In this document: positions 36,305 through 36,888 of the stretch, in pieces | Layout: every line of letters begins with the position of its first letter | How positions within the stretch are numbered: the stretch's first letter is position 1 | Source of the DNA: Variovorax sp. | Lineage (GTDB): Bacteria; Pseudomonadota; Gammaproteobacteria; Burkholderiales; Burkholderiaceae_C | NCBI GenBank assembly: GCA_004211245.1 | Contig: SEGN01000014.1 | Coordinates: forward strand, 1-36,888 | Length of the DNA stretch: 36,888 nt | Direction: 5' to 3' | Notes under the pieces: model-generated | The model's input: the letters and a program-made list of their open reading frames with translations, nothing else | The model's database searches: none | Told to the model about the DNA's origin: nothing | Position numbers and translations under genes: made by a program

Positions 36305-36888
36305 ATGGCCCGTTTGCCGCGCCTCACGCTTGCCGATCAACCGCACCATGTGATCCAGCGCGGCAACAACCGGCAGCCGATCTTCCTGGACAGCACCGAC
36401 CACGAGCGCATGCTGGCCTTGCTGGGCGAATATGCGCCACGCTTCGGTGTGGCGCTGCATGCGTATGTGCTGATGGGCAACCATTTCCATTTGCTGGCCA
36501 CGCCGGCCACCGATGAAGGCCTGCCCAAGTTCATGCAGGCGGTCGGGCGCAGCTATGTGCGCTGGTTCAACGACCGTCATGGGCGGACCGGCACCTTGTG
36601 GGAAGGGCGCTATCGGGCAACGCTGATCCAGACCGATCGATACCTGCTCGCCTGCATGGCCTACATCGATCTCAATCCGGTACGCGCCGGTATCGTGAGC
36701 GAGCCGCGCGACCATCCCTGGTCGAGCCACCATCACTACATCGGCCTGAGAGCCGATCGGCTGGTCACGCCGCATTCGTTGTACTGGTCGCTCGGCAACA
36801 CCCCTTTTGCCCGGGAAGCGGCCTATGCCGAGCTGGTGCGGGCCGGCCTCGCGATGCGTGACCAGCTGGCCCTGACCGAAGCGACCCT
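36305..36888 (+). CDS. REP-associated tyrosine transposase (RAYT, Y1/IS200-like), cut by window end
   Basis: 194 codons are visible without a stop before the window ends. The sequence has the Y1-transposase HUH motif H60-F-H62 (LMGNHFHLL), the likely nucleophile Y84 (AVGRSYVRWFN), and the GTLWEGRYRATLI and YIDLNPVRAGIV motifs of the RAYT family. These single-copy domesticated transposases cleave single-stranded DNA at REP palindromes. I see no REP-like palindrome in the visible flank. The ATG at 36305 is 15 nt after the methyltransferase stop, so it may be co-transcribed with the pil-aro-dgt block. Confidence 0.9.
   Translation, partial: MARLPRLTLADQPHHVIQRGNNRQPIFLDSTDHERMLALLGEYAPRFGVALHAYVLMGNHFHLLATPATDEGLPKFMQAVGRSYVRWFNDRHGRTGTLWEGRYRATLIQTDRYLLACMAYIDLNPVRAGIVSEPRDHPWSSHHHYIGLRADRLVTPHSLYWSLGNTPFAREAAYAELVRAGLAMRDQLALTEAT

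Overview
The window looks like ordinary chromosome of a high-GC betaproteobacterium. The order Burkholderiales, and a Comamonadaceae/Variovorax-like genome in particular, fits best. The support is a HrcA/CIRCE-controlled groES, a System II (ResB/CcsB) cytochrome c maturation pair beside a diheme cytochrome c4, the mrcA / pilMNOPQ-aroK-aroB-dgt block, cyaY next to lptM-lysA, and a PA2169-like protein. The taxon is inferred from gene content and order, not from a marker search.

Layout. 1-4003 is mostly minus strand: the start of groES with its CIRCE operator, a glycine-zipper/PA2169 fusion protein, an EamA permease and a phospholipase D-type lipoprotein. 4079-10430 is plus strand: a TonB-dependent receptor, a LysR regulator, a three-gene NMT1/SsuA-type ABC importer and a small cupin. 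This is the most accessory-looking part and may be one uptake-and-processing cassette for an unidentified small molecule. 10509-15196 holds metK (minus), two tandem LpxL-type acyltransferases (plus), and a minus-strand pair of an alpha/beta hydrolase and engB. The engB reading frame is broken by a short deletion that removes its G3 motif.

15267-21205 (plus) is cytochrome c4, resB, ccsB, msrP and msrQ: periplasmic redox proteins and the machinery that attaches heme to c-type cytochromes and repairs oxidised methionine. 21181-25429 contains lysA and lptM (minus), cyaY (plus) and the penicillin-binding protein 1A gene (minus). From 25659 to the right edge everything is plus strand and tightly packed: the type IV pilus alignment genes pilMNOPQ, shikimate genes aroK and aroB, a dGTPase-like gene, an MFS transporter, a DUF1415 gene, a SAM methyltransferase and a REP-type tyrosine transposase cut by the window end.

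Coding density is very high and many genes overlap by 4 nt (ATGA or GTGA). No gap without a gene exceeds 300 nt. The largest gaps are 25430-25658, 11691-11883 and 279-460, and each has the regulatory elements listed. I saw no tRNA, rRNA, CRISPR array, prophage or complete insertion sequence. I found no clearly novel defence or mobile system. The strongest anomaly is the broken engB, followed by the TonB/LysR/ABC/cupin cassette and a group of genes whose -10-like hexamer lies too close to the start codon to leave room for a leader.
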